Notes: generated from the letters alone by a model not told the origin. DNA of 64,000 bases from Neisseria subflava (GCF_024205705.1 NZ_CP073115.1:496001-560000); one strand, 5' to 3'. Positions 8,178 to 15,863 are shown, numbered from the stretch's first letter. Made by a program: numbers and translations.

Positions 8178-8396
8178 ATGAAATTGATGAACACTTGCCG
8201 TAAATACGGCGCAAAACTGGCCGTTGTTGCCGCAGCTCCTCTGGCTTTGGCTACACAAGCCTATGCCGCTCTTGATGAAGGTGCAAAATCAGCCCTTGAA
8301 GCCGCAAAAACTGACGGCCTTGAAGCAGGATGGTTGGTAGTCGGCGTATTTGCCGCTTTGTTCGTTATTGCCATTGTTAAACGCTTATTGCGCTAA
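8178..8396 (+). CDS. Major coat protein of filamentous phage
   Basis: A 72-residue pro-coat. The basic N-terminus and hydrophobic signal peptide end at TQAYA, cleaved before ALDEGAK. The mature peptide of about 43 residues is an acidic amphipathic helix (LDEGAKSALEAAKTDGLEAG), a membrane helix (WLVVGVFAALFVIAIV) and a basic end KRLLR that contacts DNA. This is the layout of pVIII-type coat proteins. It has a strong GTAAAGGA ribosome site, as expected for the most abundant product. Confidence 0.9.
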   Translation: MKLMNTCRKYGAKLAVVAAAPLALATQAYAALDEGAKSALEAAKTDGLEAGWLVVGVFAALFVIAIVKRLLR

Positions 8397-8408
8397 TAGG
8401 TAATTAAG

Positions 8409-8684
8409 ATGTACTACCAAGTCGGGAATAAATGTCTTGAGCAAAGCCAAGCTGAAAACGTCTATTTCAGCTTGGTAGTACCTCAAATTAGCCAAGACGG
8501 CAAAATTATCAAACCTGAGTACAACGGTACAGTATGGAAACTCAACGGACAGACGATTAAAGCCGATTTGCCCAAATGCGATCCAAGTGAAAATCTGAAA
8601 AGCGGTTTGGATACAGGATGGCTCTTGTTCGGCGTGATGGCTGCTGTGTATTTCGTATCCATTTTGAAAAGGGTTCTCAAATGA
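8409..8684 (+). CDS. Probable minor coat protein, pVIII-like tail
   Basis: A 91-residue protein with two Cys in the N-terminal part. The C-terminal segment (SGLDTGWLLFGVMAAVYFVSILKRVLK) closely mirrors the coat protein tail (DGLEAGWLVVGVFAALFVIAIVKRLLR). No signal peptide is visible. The likeness suggests a minor virion component descended from the coat gene. The last codon overlaps the next small ORF (ATGA). Confidence 0.7.
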   Translation: MYYQVGNKCLEQSQAENVYFSLVVPQISQDGKIIKPEYNGTVWKLNGQTIKADLPKCDPSENLKSGLDTGWLLFGVMAAVYFVSILKRVLK

Positions 8685-8752
8685 TGGATTACTATTTTTA
8701 CTTGGGTCTGGCGGTACCTGTTTTGATAGGGGCTATTTTATTTAAGGATTGA
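8681..8752 (+). CDS. 23-residue hydrophobic peptide, candidate pVII/pIX-like tip protein
   Basis: The ORF starts ATGATGGAT at 8681, overlapping the TGA of the previous gene by four bases, and encodes MMDYYFYLGLAVPVLIGAIL followed by FKD. It is almost wholly one membrane helix. Filamentous phages carry tip proteins of about 30 hydrophobic residues here (pVII, pIX). Translational coupling through ATGA supports it being real; the size alone would miss it in automated annotation. Confidence 0.55.
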   Translation: MMDYYFYLGLAVPVLIGAILFKD

Positions 8753-8811
8753 TACCCTATTCGGGTAATGTCAAAATCTAACTTTCAGCAATCATTACGA
8801 AAGTTAGTATT

Positions 8812-9132
8812 ATGTTTTATATTTCAGAAGAAGAATTGAGATTCAAAAAAGACACGAATCCAGATTATTTAAATGAAAAATTGTGTCATGTTTTTATGGC
8901 TGAAATGTTCAAACTTAAAGAAATTTATCCAATTTCTGATTTTAAGAACATGGTAAAAAGTGCAGCTCAATATTTCTTAAATCGAACATATCTTGATGAT
9001 ATGTTAGTTTTTTTTGAAGATGGCTCTTTTTTAAAATTTCAGTTTTTAGAACATGGCTTTGAATGCAAAGAGTTCTATGATGGTCAAATTTCTACGGCTT
9101 ATTATTATGGCCGTTATTCTATTAGGATTTAA
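8812..9132 (+). CDS. Hypothetical prophage protein
   Basis: 106 residues, rich in Phe, Tyr, Lys and Glu (starts MFYISEEELRFKKD), no signal or membrane segment, not recognised. It overlaps the signal-peptide end of the TspB-like gene by 56 bases. Base composition is AT-rich like the rest of the phage. Confidence 0.6.
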   Translation: MFYISEEELRFKKDTNPDYLNEKLCHVFMAEMFKLKEIYPISDFKNMVKSAAQYFLNRTYLDDMLVFFEDGSFLKFQFLEHGFECKEFYDGQISTAYYYGRYSIRI

Positions 9133-10648
9133 TTTTAAAGTTCATGCTGAATTAGTTGTTGAATCAAATGGTAGAGTACGTGTTTCAACTGGCGGTTTTA
9201 ATCAAAATGGCGTTAGAACTTGGCGGTATTTAGATAATGGTCGTGGTGGTATGGGTGGGAATATGTTTTATCATGAAAATTCCAGTAAATCCCTAGCTGT
9301 CCGTGACGTATCAACAGGCTTTAGATCTACCTCAACTGTACCTGTAACGTTAGAAGCTAGAGTATCCCGAAAAGCCGTTCTTTCAGGCGCATTTGGCCTG
9401 GTAAAAAGAGGCGCTGCTTTAGGCACACGTTTATCCGGTTGGGGTACAGCTGCATATTTTGCCTACGAAGCTTATCAAGCTGTTAAATCCCCCATTGAAT
9501 CTGCTGAATACAAATACGATGAAAAATCTGAAGAATTCCTTAAATATTGGGATAATAAATTGTGCATCTGGGATAGAAGGGGCGAATATCCAAATGAAAT
9601 ATATAAAGAATATGAATGTACAGGTGTTGATTCTTCAATCATTAGAGCATATAAACTCGGAGGAAAAAGTAGGTCTGAAGCAGAATTTTTGATGAAATCG
9701 AAAATGGAAGCGATGGCTAATAATTATTGGCCTGAACGTAGGCAATATTTAGTTGATACAGGCAATAAAGAATATCTTAAATACAATGTTAGTAAATGCT
9801 TATTCGATTTAAACGGCGGAAGTTGTTCAGTTTCAAATGGTAGTGATTCACGTAGCTCTATTTTTTTCAAATTGAAAGAAGGTACATTTCCTACAGTCTT
9901 GGATTCTCAAGAATTCTTAAAAATCGCTACCCCTTCAATAGATAGCAACCCAACGCCCTTTGTAGAAGGCACAGGCAAACCAGAATATAACGAAAAAGTA
10001 TCAGTCCCTGCCGGTACTGTTGTAACCATTGGCCCTGTCACTCCCGAAAACGGCAAACCGGTTCAAATTACCATTACTTTCGGCAAAGACTCCAACGGCA
10101 ATTCAACGGCAGATGTCGCAACTACTCAACGTCCCGATCTGACACCGGGCGGATCTGAAGCACCCAATACAAAGCCTGATCCAGATCCTGCGCCTAATCC
10201 TGATGGAAAGCCCGATAAAAAACCTGATGACAATCCTGATTCAGATGATAAGCCTGATAAACGTCCGGATGATAAACCTGATCCGGATGATGATCCATCT
10301 GATAAAAGGAAAGAAGATAAAAAAGATAACAAGAAAGAAGAATCAAAAGGCTTACTTTGTGATTTTTTTCCAGACATTTTAGCCTGTGACAAAATGGGCA
10401 AGCCTGAAGAGGGAATGTTTGACGCTATAAGTATTCCTCAAACTACCGATGATAGGACATGGTCGTCAGACGATTTCCTACCGCCAAACGGCGTTTGTCC
10501 TCAGCCAAAAAGTTTTAACATTTGGGGAAAGCCGGTACAAATCAGCTATGAACCGCTCTGCGTTTTCATGGAAAAAGTTCGTTTTGCCGTTCTGCTCGGA
10601 TTCATCATCATGTCCGCGTTTATTGTTTTTGGGTCGTTGAGGAAATAA
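9077..10648 (+). CDS. tspB: TspB-like phage adsorption protein (pIII position)
   Basis: A 523-residue secreted, membrane-anchored protein. MMVKFLRLIIMAVILLGFNF is a signal peptide cleaved near KVHA. A long N-terminal region follows, then a low-complexity Pro/Asp/Lys repeat block (about residues 365-420, repeated PD, KPD and DD units), then a Cys-containing C-terminal domain (GLLCDFFPDILACD, NGVCPQPKSF, EPLCVFM). One C-terminal membrane helix (RFAVLLGFIIMSAFIVF) closes it. This matches the Neisseria TspB family, encoded at the receptor-binding (pIII) position of Nf prophages and reported to bind immunoglobulin in N. meningitidis. The start at 9077 has an AAAGAG site; a start at 9053 is possible. 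Confidence 0.82.
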   Translation: MMVKFLRLIIMAVILLGFNFKVHAELVVESNGRVRVSTGGFNQNGVRTWRYLDNGRGGMGGNMFYHENSSKSLAVRDVSTGFRSTSTVPVTLEARVSRKAVLSGAFGLVKRGAALGTRLSGWGTAAYFAYEAYQAVKSPIESAEYKYDEKSEEFLKYWDNKLCIWDRRGEYPNEIYKEYECTGVDSSIIRAYKLGGKSRSEAEFLMKSKMEAMANNYWPERRQYLVDTGNKEYLKYNVSKCLFDLNGGSCSVSNGSDSRSSIFFKLKEGTFPTVLDSQEFLKIATPSIDSNPTPFVEGTGKPEYNEKVSVPAGTVVTIGPVTPENGKPVQITITFGKDSNGNSTADVATTQRPDLTPGGSEAPNTKPDPDPAPNPDGKPDKKPDDNPDSDDKPDKRPDDKPDPDDDPSDKRKEDKKDNKKEESKGLLCDFFPDILACDKMGKPEEGMFDAISIPQTTDDRTWSSDDFLPPNGVCPQPKSFNIWGKPVQISYEPLCVFMEKVRFAVLLGFIIMSAFIVFGSLRK

Positions 10649-10657
10649 GAGGTACTT

Positions 10658-10948
10658 ATGCCATTACTTGCAGGTCTTATACCTTTATTGGCAATTTTGC
10701 TCAAAATGCTAATTGTCAGAATAATTATTGCTACTGGCATGACGTTTGTAACGTATGCAGGCTATATTATTGCGCTGAATAAATTTAAAGATTACACATT
10801 GAATGCCATAAATTCTATGCCGTCTGATATTCTTAATTTACTTTTAATAGGTGGTTTTGGCCAAGGTCTCGGTTATTTATTCGGCGCATTCAGCTTTTAT
10901 ATTGGAATGATTACATTAAATAAATTAACTTTTATTATGCCAAGGTAG
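10658..10948 (+). CDS. DUF2523-family phage membrane protein (pVI-like)
   Basis: A 96-residue hydrophobic protein with three membrane helices, located between the adsorption protein and Zot, the conserved place of DUF2523 proteins. By analogy with pVI of Ff phages it would cap the virion at the adsorption-protein end. It starts nine bases after TspB and ends five bases before zot. Confidence 0.78.
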   Translation: MPLLAGLIPLLAILLKMLIVRIIIATGMTFVTYAGYIIALNKFKDYTLNAINSMPSDILNLLLIGGFGQGLGYLFGAFSFYIGMITLNKLTFIMPR

Positions 10949-10952
10949 CGTT

Positions 10953-12131
10953 ATGATTTATTTGTTTACTGGGAATATGGGTACCGGCAAGACTTCGCGT
11001 GTGGTATCCATGATTCTGAACAATGAAGACGGTTTGTTCAAAATGAAGCTTGAAGACGGTACGGAAGTAGATCGTCCGCTTTATTTCTGCCATATTGACG
11101 GTTTGGATAAACGTAAATTCAACGCACACGAACTCACAGAAGAAGAAATTATGTCTGCGCCTTTAAGGGATATTTTACCTACTGGTGCAGTATTGATTGT
11201 CGATGAAGCGCATTATACTTATCCTGTTCGCGCTGCCGGTCGCCCTGTTCCGCCTTATATTCAAGAATTAACCGAACTTCGTCACCACGGCCATACGGTT
11301 ATCTTAATGACACAGCATCCAAGTCAGCTTGACGTATTTGTACGCAATCTCGTTTCAAAACATACGCACCTTGAGCGCAAAGCAGTAGGTATGAAGCAAT
11401 ATACATGGTACAAATGTGTTACCAGCCTAGATAATCCTGCCGCAGTAACAGGCGTTGAATCATCAAGCTGGAAGCCGCCAAAAGAGGCGTTTAAATATTA
11501 CAAATCATCCAGCCAGCATCAGAAGTTTAAAAAGAATATTCCGCTTGCTGTTTGGGCTTTGGTAGCTATTTTTGCTTTCATGGCTTGGAAAGGTTTCAAC
11601 GTTTATCAGATTTATAAACAAGGTAGCGGCCAATCTGAAGTAGTTCAATCTGTTTCTGATTCGTCTGCAATTGAACCACAGGCAATCACGGAAACTGATC
11701 AACCTAAAAGTCATCAAGATATAAAAACAAATCTTAAGCCTGAAGATTTTGTACCTACTCTAGCCGAAAAACCTGAAAGTAAACCCATCTATGACAATGT
11801 AAGACAAGTTAAAACCTTTGAATACATCGCCGGTTGCGTTGAAGGTGGTAATAGTGGTTGTACTTGTTATAGCACCCAAGGCACGCCGCTAAAAGAAGTT
11901 AATAAAGCCATGTGTAAGGACTACGTGAAAAACGGCCTGCCTTTCAATCCCTATAAGGATGAACAGCACACCGTACAACAGCCACAAACAGCACCGCAGA
12001 CAGCCTACGCGCCTGAAAATGGACAAGTACTTACGATGGGCGGCAAAAGCCCTCAAAACTTGATGTATGACGGCTATGTTGAAGCAGGCGAAAAAACAGG
12101 ATTCCAAAACGGTGCAAAGGTCGGCAGTTAA
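10953..12131 (+). CDS. zot: Zot-domain phage assembly ATPase (pI-like)
   Basis: This 392-residue inner-membrane ATPase drives filamentous phage assembly and export. The Walker A motif GNMGTGKTSR is at residues 7-16; a Walker B-like AVLIVDEAHY follows, then HHGHTVILMTQHPSQLD. A single membrane helix (PLAVWALVAIFAFMAWKGF, about residues 198-216) separates the cytoplasmic ATPase from a periplasmic tail with a Cys cluster (GCVEGGNSGCTCY). It is the last gene of the structural operon and is followed by a terminator. Confidence 0.9.
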   Translation: MIYLFTGNMGTGKTSRVVSMILNNEDGLFKMKLEDGTEVDRPLYFCHIDGLDKRKFNAHELTEEEIMSAPLRDILPTGAVLIVDEAHYTYPVRAAGRPVPPYIQELTELRHHGHTVILMTQHPSQLDVFVRNLVSKHTHLERKAVGMKQYTWYKCVTSLDNPAAVTGVESSSWKPPKEAFKYYKSSSQHQKFKKNIPLAVWALVAIFAFMAWKGFNVYQIYKQGSGQSEVVQSVSDSSAIEPQAITETDQPKSHQDIKTNLKPEDFVPTLAEKPESKPIYDNVRQVKTFEYIAGCVEGGNSGCTCYSTQGTPLKEVNKAMCKDYVKNGLPFNPYKDEQHTVQQPQTAPQTAYAPENGQVLTMGGKSPQNLMYDGYVEAGEKTGFQNGAKVGS

Positions 12132-12238
12132 GAGATATTTATTTAATTGTTGATGTAGCCTAAGCGGAATCAACGGTTAAATAAATATCAACGGGGTGCG
12201 GGAACTCCCGCCTTTTTGAAATTGGGTAAATTAAATTG
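12132..12238. other. Post-zot non-coding region with long hairpin and repeats
   Basis: A 12-bp arm ATATTTATTTAA (12135-12146) plus GTTGAT pairs with ATCAAC plus TTAAATAAATAT (12169-12188) around the loop GTAGCCTAAGCGGA. The octamer ATCAACGG occurs twice, at 12169 and 12187. Long hairpins after the structural genes are where filamentous phages keep origin or packaging signals; the role here is inference. Confidence 0.55.
12198..12217 (+). terminator. Rho-independent terminator of the phage structural operon
   Basis: GCGGG-AACT-CCCGC followed by CTTTTT. Confidence 0.8.
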
Positions 12239-12412
12239 AAACCTGTAAATCGTTTTAATTAAGGCGGTTTACAGGTTTTTGTTTAAGCGCAAAACAAAAG
12301 CCTAGACGGTTTAGACAGTATAACGACCAGAGTTGAAAACTGAGGAAAAGATATGTCGAACCGTCCAATTACCTTAAAGATTGAATATCATCATAGCCGT
12401 ATCAGGCTGAAT
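12239..12412 (+). ncRNA. Candidate bridge (seek) RNA upstream of the Piv/IS110-type recombinase
   Basis: The non-coding stretch before piv folds into ordered hairpins. A 14-bp stem (12239-12252 with 12265-12278, one G-T pair) comes first. Next is a nested stem GACGGTT/AACCGTC (12305-12311, 12359-12365) continued across a TA/G internal loop by GACA/TGTC (12314-12317, 12354-12357), with AGTT-GAA-AACT in its head. Then AGCC/GGCT (12395-12408). A 5' hairpin followed by large internal-loop stems just upstream of the recombinase is the arrangement of IS110-group bridge RNAs. Loop-target complementarity was not shown. Alternatives are a terminator plus a 21-residue ORF at 12353-12418. Confidence 0.45.
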
Positions 12413-12418
12413 AAATAA
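12353..12418 (+). CDS. Possible 21-residue leader peptide before piv
   Basis: ATG at 12353, after GAGGAAAAG, encodes MSNRPITLKIEYHHSRIRLN plus K, ending TAA ten bases before piv. The ribosome site is good, so a coupled leader peptide is possible, but it overlaps the candidate structured RNA and the peptide resembles nothing I know. Confidence 0.25.
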   Translation: MSNRPITLKIEYHHSRIRLNK

Positions 12419-12428
12419 GGAAAATGAA

Positions 12429-13385
12429 ATGAATGTCATAGGGTTGGACGTATCTAAAGACACGATAGACGCAACATTGATTACAACTAAAGGAAGCAAA
12501 GACTATATAAAAATATCCAACAATACAGAAGGATTTGAGAATCTGATTAATTGGATAAAAACAAAAAGAATTAGAAAAATTGCCATAAGTATGGAAGCAA
12601 CAGGCATTTACTACGAACAGGCGGCAGAATATTTGAGCGCGCTATATACGATCTTTGTAATTAATCCCTTAAAAATCAAAGAATACGCAAAAAGTCAGTT
12701 CAGCAATACCAAAACAGATAAAGCAGATTCAAAACTTATCGCCGAATTTGCAAACCGACACTTAGACAAACTGACACCGTTTAGGCCGTCTGAAAATCCC
12801 ATACTCTATAAGCTGGTTAATCTTCTGCAACAAATAAAAGAACAGCAAAAAGAAACACAAAACAGGTTGCATACCGCAAAAGACATATACATAAAATCAA
12901 CCCATGAAGCAATCATAGAACTACTTGAAGAAAAAATAGATCAGACATCAAAGCGGATAGAAGGCATGATAAAACAGAAAGAAAGTCTAAATATCGAATA
13001 TCAAAACCTGCAAACCATACCGGCAATAGGTAAAGAAACCGCAGTGATCCTACTAAGACACCTGACAGATAAAAATTTTGAAACAGCGAATAAATTTGTA
13101 GCATTTGCCGGTCTAAGTCCAAAAATTGAACAATCAGGGACAAGTGTCAATAAAAAAGGCAGATTGAGCCGATACGGACACCGCCAATTAAAACGCGCCT
13201 TGTTCATGCCTGCCCTTGTTGCCTATCGCATGAATGCATTTCCTCAACTTGTCAGAAATTTAGAAGCGGCAAAAAAGCCTAAGATGATAATCATCGTTGC
13301 ACTAATGCAGAAATTGGCAAAAATCGCATTTTATATACACAAGTCTAAAAAGCCGTTTGATAAAGCGCGACATCAGACGGTTTAA
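12429..13385 (+). CDS. piv: IS110-family / Piv-type DEDD recombinase of the prophage (PivNM/IrrNM-like)
   Basis: This 318-residue recombinase probably integrates or inverts the phage genome. The N-terminal RuvC-like DEDD domain shows VIGLDVSKDTIDATL (first Asp), IAISMEATGIYYE (Glu), and TKTDKADSKLIAEFA (the DxxD pair). A coiled linker (about residues 130-190) leads to the Transposase_20 domain: LQTIPAIGKETAVILLRHL and FVAFAGLSPKIEQSGTS, then KKGRLSRYGHRQLKRALFMPA with Ser residues that could serve as nucleophile. It carries the only AGGCCGTCTGAA in the prophage (12783-12794), suggesting long residence in this host. It is followed by a terminator. Confidence 0.88.
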   Translation: MNVIGLDVSKDTIDATLITTKGSKDYIKISNNTEGFENLINWIKTKRIRKIAISMEATGIYYEQAAEYLSALYTIFVINPLKIKEYAKSQFSNTKTDKADSKLIAEFANRHLDKLTPFRPSENPILYKLVNLLQQIKEQQKETQNRLHTAKDIYIKSTHEAIIELLEEKIDQTSKRIEGMIKQKESLNIEYQNLQTIPAIGKETAVILLRHLTDKNFETANKFVAFAGLSPKIEQSGTSVNKKGRLSRYGHRQLKRALFMPALVAYRMNAFPQLVRNLEAAKKPKMIIIVALMQKLAKIAFYIHKSKKPFDKARHQTV

Positions 13386-13401
13386 CGAATTTATACAAAA
13401 C

Positions 13402-13426
13402 AAAACGGCTGTAAAAACAGCCGTTC
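13402..13426 (+). terminator. Terminator after piv
   Basis: AACGGCTG (13404-13411) pairs with CAGCCGTT (13418-13425) and is followed by CTTTG. It marks the likely right side of the prophage. Confidence 0.7.
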
Positions 13427-13539
13427 TTTGTCGTTTCTGTTGAAAATGCAATAACTAAATATCTATTAAAAACATAAATATAGGAAATTAACTTATTTTA
13501 ATAATTGACATGTCAATATATCATCTTTTCCATTTCTGT

Positions 13540-14961
13540 TTATACGGTTTGCGAGTATTTGGCTTTGGTTTCTTTATGGCGCAAATGGTAGTCGAACACC
13601 ATAGCGATGTTGCGGATCAAGAAACGGCCCTTCGGCGTAACGGTCAGGCCGTGCGGTTTGAGACGAACCAGACCGAGGGTTTCCAGTTGCTTCATATCTT
13701 CCAATTCCGCTACAAAATAGCGGCTAAACGGAATGCCGAACACGCTTTCGTAAATTTGATAATCAAGCGAGAAGCGGCACATTAAATCCTGAATGATGTT
13801 GCGGCGCAAAATATCGTCTTGATTGAGCTGGTAGCCGCGCATAATCGGCAGATGTCCGGCATCGAGTGCGGCGTAATAGGCATCGATGTCGCGCTCGTTT
13901 TGGGAGTAGGTGCTACCAATTTTGCCGATAGAGGACACGCCGATCGCTACCAGGTCGCAGTCGGCATAGGTCGAGTAGCCTTGGAAGTTGCGTTGCAGGA
14001 AGCCTTCTTTGAGGGCGATGGAGAGTTCATCGTCAGGTTTGGCAAAGTGGTCCATGCCGATGAAAACATAGCCGCGCTCGGTCAGGGTTTGGACGCAATA
14101 TTGCAGCATATCGAGTTTTTCTTCGCTGCCGGGAACGACATTGGTGTCGATACGGCGTTGCGGTTTGAAGATATGCGGCAGGTGGGCGTAGTGGTAGAGG
14201 GCAAGGCGGTCGGGATCGAGGGATAAGACCGTATCGATGGTGGTTTTGATGCTTTCGGTGTTTTGGTGCGGCAGGCCGTAAATCAAATCGACGCTGACGG
14301 ATTTGAACCCGGCTTCGCGGGCGGCATCGATGACTTCTTTGGTTTCTTCGTAACTTTGGATACGGTTGACGGCTGCCTGCACTTTAGGATCGAAGTCTTG
14401 AATGCCGACACTCATGCGGTTGAAACCGAGTTTGCCCAATTTGAGGACGGTTTCGCGGCTGACTTTGCGTGGGTCGATTTCGATGGAGTATTCGCCGTTG
14501 GGGATGAGCTGGAAGTATTTGCGGATCATTTCGAAGACGCGTTCGAGTTGGTCGTCGCTTAGGAATGTCGGCGTACCGCCGCCGAAGTGGAGTTGCGCAA
14601 GCTGGTGTCTTCCGCCCAAATGCGGTGCCAGCAATTCCATTTCTTTTTCCAGATACTGGATATAGGCATCGGCACGGCTTTTGTCTTTGGTAATAATTTT
14701 GTTGCAGCCGCAGTAGTAGCAGATGGTATTACAGAAGGGAATATGGATGTAGAGCGAAAGGGGTTTGTTGAGCGCACCCATGTTGCGCAGGTTTAAAGCT
14801 TGGATATATTCGGCTTCTTTAAAGCCTTCATGGAAGCGGTCGGCGGTCGGATAGGATGTATAACGGGGACCGCTTGATGGCAAACTGGCAATCAACTCAC
14901 GGTCAAATTCCGGTAATTCATTGTTTGTGTTCGTGTTATTTGAGATAGGGATGATTTTCAT
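13540..14961 (-). CDS. hemN: Oxygen-independent coproporphyrinogen III oxidase
   Basis: This radical-SAM enzyme of anaerobic haem synthesis decarboxylates coproporphyrinogen III to protoporphyrinogen IX. Of 473 residues, the SAM-cluster motif CNTICYYCGC (three Cys of CxxxCxxC, about residue 80) is preceded by YIHIPF, and LHFGGGTPTFL follows. SVGIQDFD, DLIYGLPHQ and the HemN C-terminal domain (LMCRFSLDYQIYE) are all present. It is divergent from fnr, and the intergenic region holds an FNR-like palindrome, consistent with oxygen control. The nearest downstream feature is the prophage. Confidence 0.95.
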   Translation of the reverse strand: MKIIPISNNTNTNNELPEFDRELIASLPSSGPRYTSYPTADRFHEGFKEAEYIQALNLRNMGALNKPLSLYIHIPFCNTICYYCGCNKIITKDKSRADAYIQYLEKEMELLAPHLGGRHQLAQLHFGGGTPTFLSDDQLERVFEMIRKYFQLIPNGEYSIEIDPRKVSRETVLKLGKLGFNRMSVGIQDFDPKVQAAVNRIQSYEETKEVIDAAREAGFKSVSVDLIYGLPHQNTESIKTTIDTVLSLDPDRLALYHYAHLPHIFKPQRRIDTNVVPGSEEKLDMLQYCVQTLTERGYVFIGMDHFAKPDDELSIALKEGFLQRNFQGYSTYADCDLVAIGVSSIGKIGSTYSQNERDIDAYYAALDAGHLPIMRGYQLNQDDILRRNIIQDLMCRFSLDYQIYESVFGIPFSRYFVAELEDMKQLETLGLVRLKPHGLTVTPKGRFLIRNIAMVFDYHLRHKETKAKYSQTV

Positions 14962-15055
14962 GGTCGGGGCTTGTAGTATGAAGTAAGGAAATTAGGGAAA
15001 ATTTTAGTCAAAATTTCGATAGTTTGGTAAAATGCCTCATAATGATATGCCGACT

Positions 15056-15069
15056 TTGACATGGGTCAA
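15056..15069. promoter_or_regulatory. FNR-like palindrome between hemN and fnr
   Basis: TTGACATGGGTCAA matches the FNR box TTGAT-N4-ATCAA with the symmetrical change of T/A to C/G at the fifth positions. It lies 55 bases before the fnr start and 95 bases before the hemN start, where it could serve either gene. Confidence 0.5.
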
Positions 15070-15123
15070 TAGTTATTCGGCTTAATCAGGGGTTGAGAGA
15101 ATTAAGCAAATTAAAGGTGCGTT

Positions 15124-15858
15124 ATGGCTACACACAATGCAACACATCAAATGAAAACCTTGTGTTCCACATGTTCTTTACGAGAACTGTGTTTGCCTGT
15201 CGGACTAATGCCTAACGAATTTTCACAATTGGATGCGGTTATTCGTCAAAGCCGCCGTCTGAAAAAAGGTGAATACCTGTTCCGTGCCGGCGAGCCGTTT
15301 ACCTCTTTGTTTGCCATCCGTGCGGGCTTCTTTAAGACAACAGTTGCCAGCCAAGATGGACGAGATCAGGTAACCGGCTTTTTTATGTCGGGCGAGCTGA
15401 TCGGTATGGATGGGATTTGTTCCCATATTCACAGCTGTGATGCTGTGGCTTTGGAAGACAGCGAGGTATGCGAGCTTCCGTTTACACATATTGAAGAACT
15501 TGGACAGGATATTCCCAGTCTTCGTTCTCACTTTTTCCGCTTGATGAGCCGTGAAATTGTCCGAGATCAGGGCGTTATGCTGCTTTTGGGCAATATGCGC
15601 GCTGAAGAGCGATTGGCAGCATTCTTGCTCAACCTGTCTCAGCGACTCTATTCACGAGGCTTCGCCGCCAATGATTTTATCTTGCGGATGTCGCGTGAGG
15701 AAATCGGCAGCTATTTGGGGCTGAAACTGGAAACAGTCAGCCGCACCTTGTCTAAATTCCATCATGAAGGCTTGATTTCGGTTGAACACAAGCACATCAA
15801 AATCTTAGATGCGACAACCTTGAAGAAAATGGTTTCCGGTTGTTCGCACGCTATCTGA
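15124..15858 (+). CDS. fnr: FNR oxygen-sensing transcription regulator
   Basis: A 244-residue CRP/FNR-family activator with an oxygen-labile 4Fe-4S cluster. Cluster ligands are visible as Cys 14, 17 and 23 (CSTCSLRELC) and Cys 116 (DSEVCELPF). The cyclic-nucleotide-fold beta roll spans about 30-140, the dimerisation helix about 140-170, and the helix-turn-helix SREEIGSYLGLKLETVSRTL lies near 192-211 with the E-SR recognition residues that read TTGAT. It would activate the nos operon in this window. It is followed by an inverted DUS terminator. Confidence 0.95.
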   Translation: MATHNATHQMKTLCSTCSLRELCLPVGLMPNEFSQLDAVIRQSRRLKKGEYLFRAGEPFTSLFAIRAGFFKTTVASQDGRDQVTGFFMSGELIGMDGICSHIHSCDAVALEDSEVCELPFTHIEELGQDIPSLRSHFFRLMSREIVRDQGVMLLLGNMRAEERLAAFLLNLSQRLYSRGFAANDFILRMSREEIGSYLGLKLETVSRTLSKFHHEGLISVEHKHIKILDATTLKKMVSGCSHAI

Positions 15859-15863
15859 ATCTT

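Larger units (their letters stand above)
5962..13430 (+). mobile_element. Nf-type (MDA-like) filamentous prophage with IS110/Piv recombinase
   Basis: A co-directional block with the gene order of an Inoviridae genome: replication protein, ssDNA-binding protein, small coat proteins, large adsorption protein (TspB-like), DUF2523 protein and Zot ATPase. A Piv/IS110-type recombinase and a terminator (13402-13425) follow. The block sits between the DUF202 gene and hemN and contains only one DUS, inside piv. Exact ends are not proven: the left limit is set at the AAGCCCCTT inverted repeat (5962-5993) and the right limit at the piv terminator. No dif-like or dRS3 repeat was found at either side. Confidence 0.88.

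Noticed and set aside
10126..10401. A minus-strand Ser/Gly-rich ORF opposite the TspB repeat region.
   Set aside because: It is the complement of the Pro/Asp repeat codons and has no ribosome site or family likeness.
13506..13517. TTGACATGTCAA palindrome downstream of hemN as an FNR site or phage attachment core.
   Set aside because: It lacks the four-base spacer of FNR boxes, lies downstream of genes, and has no partner copy at the left prophage end.
5919..13522. ATATATTG near the left phage end and CAATATAT near the right as terminal inverted repeats.
   Set aside because: Eight AT-rich bases are expected by chance in these regions and there is no longer match.
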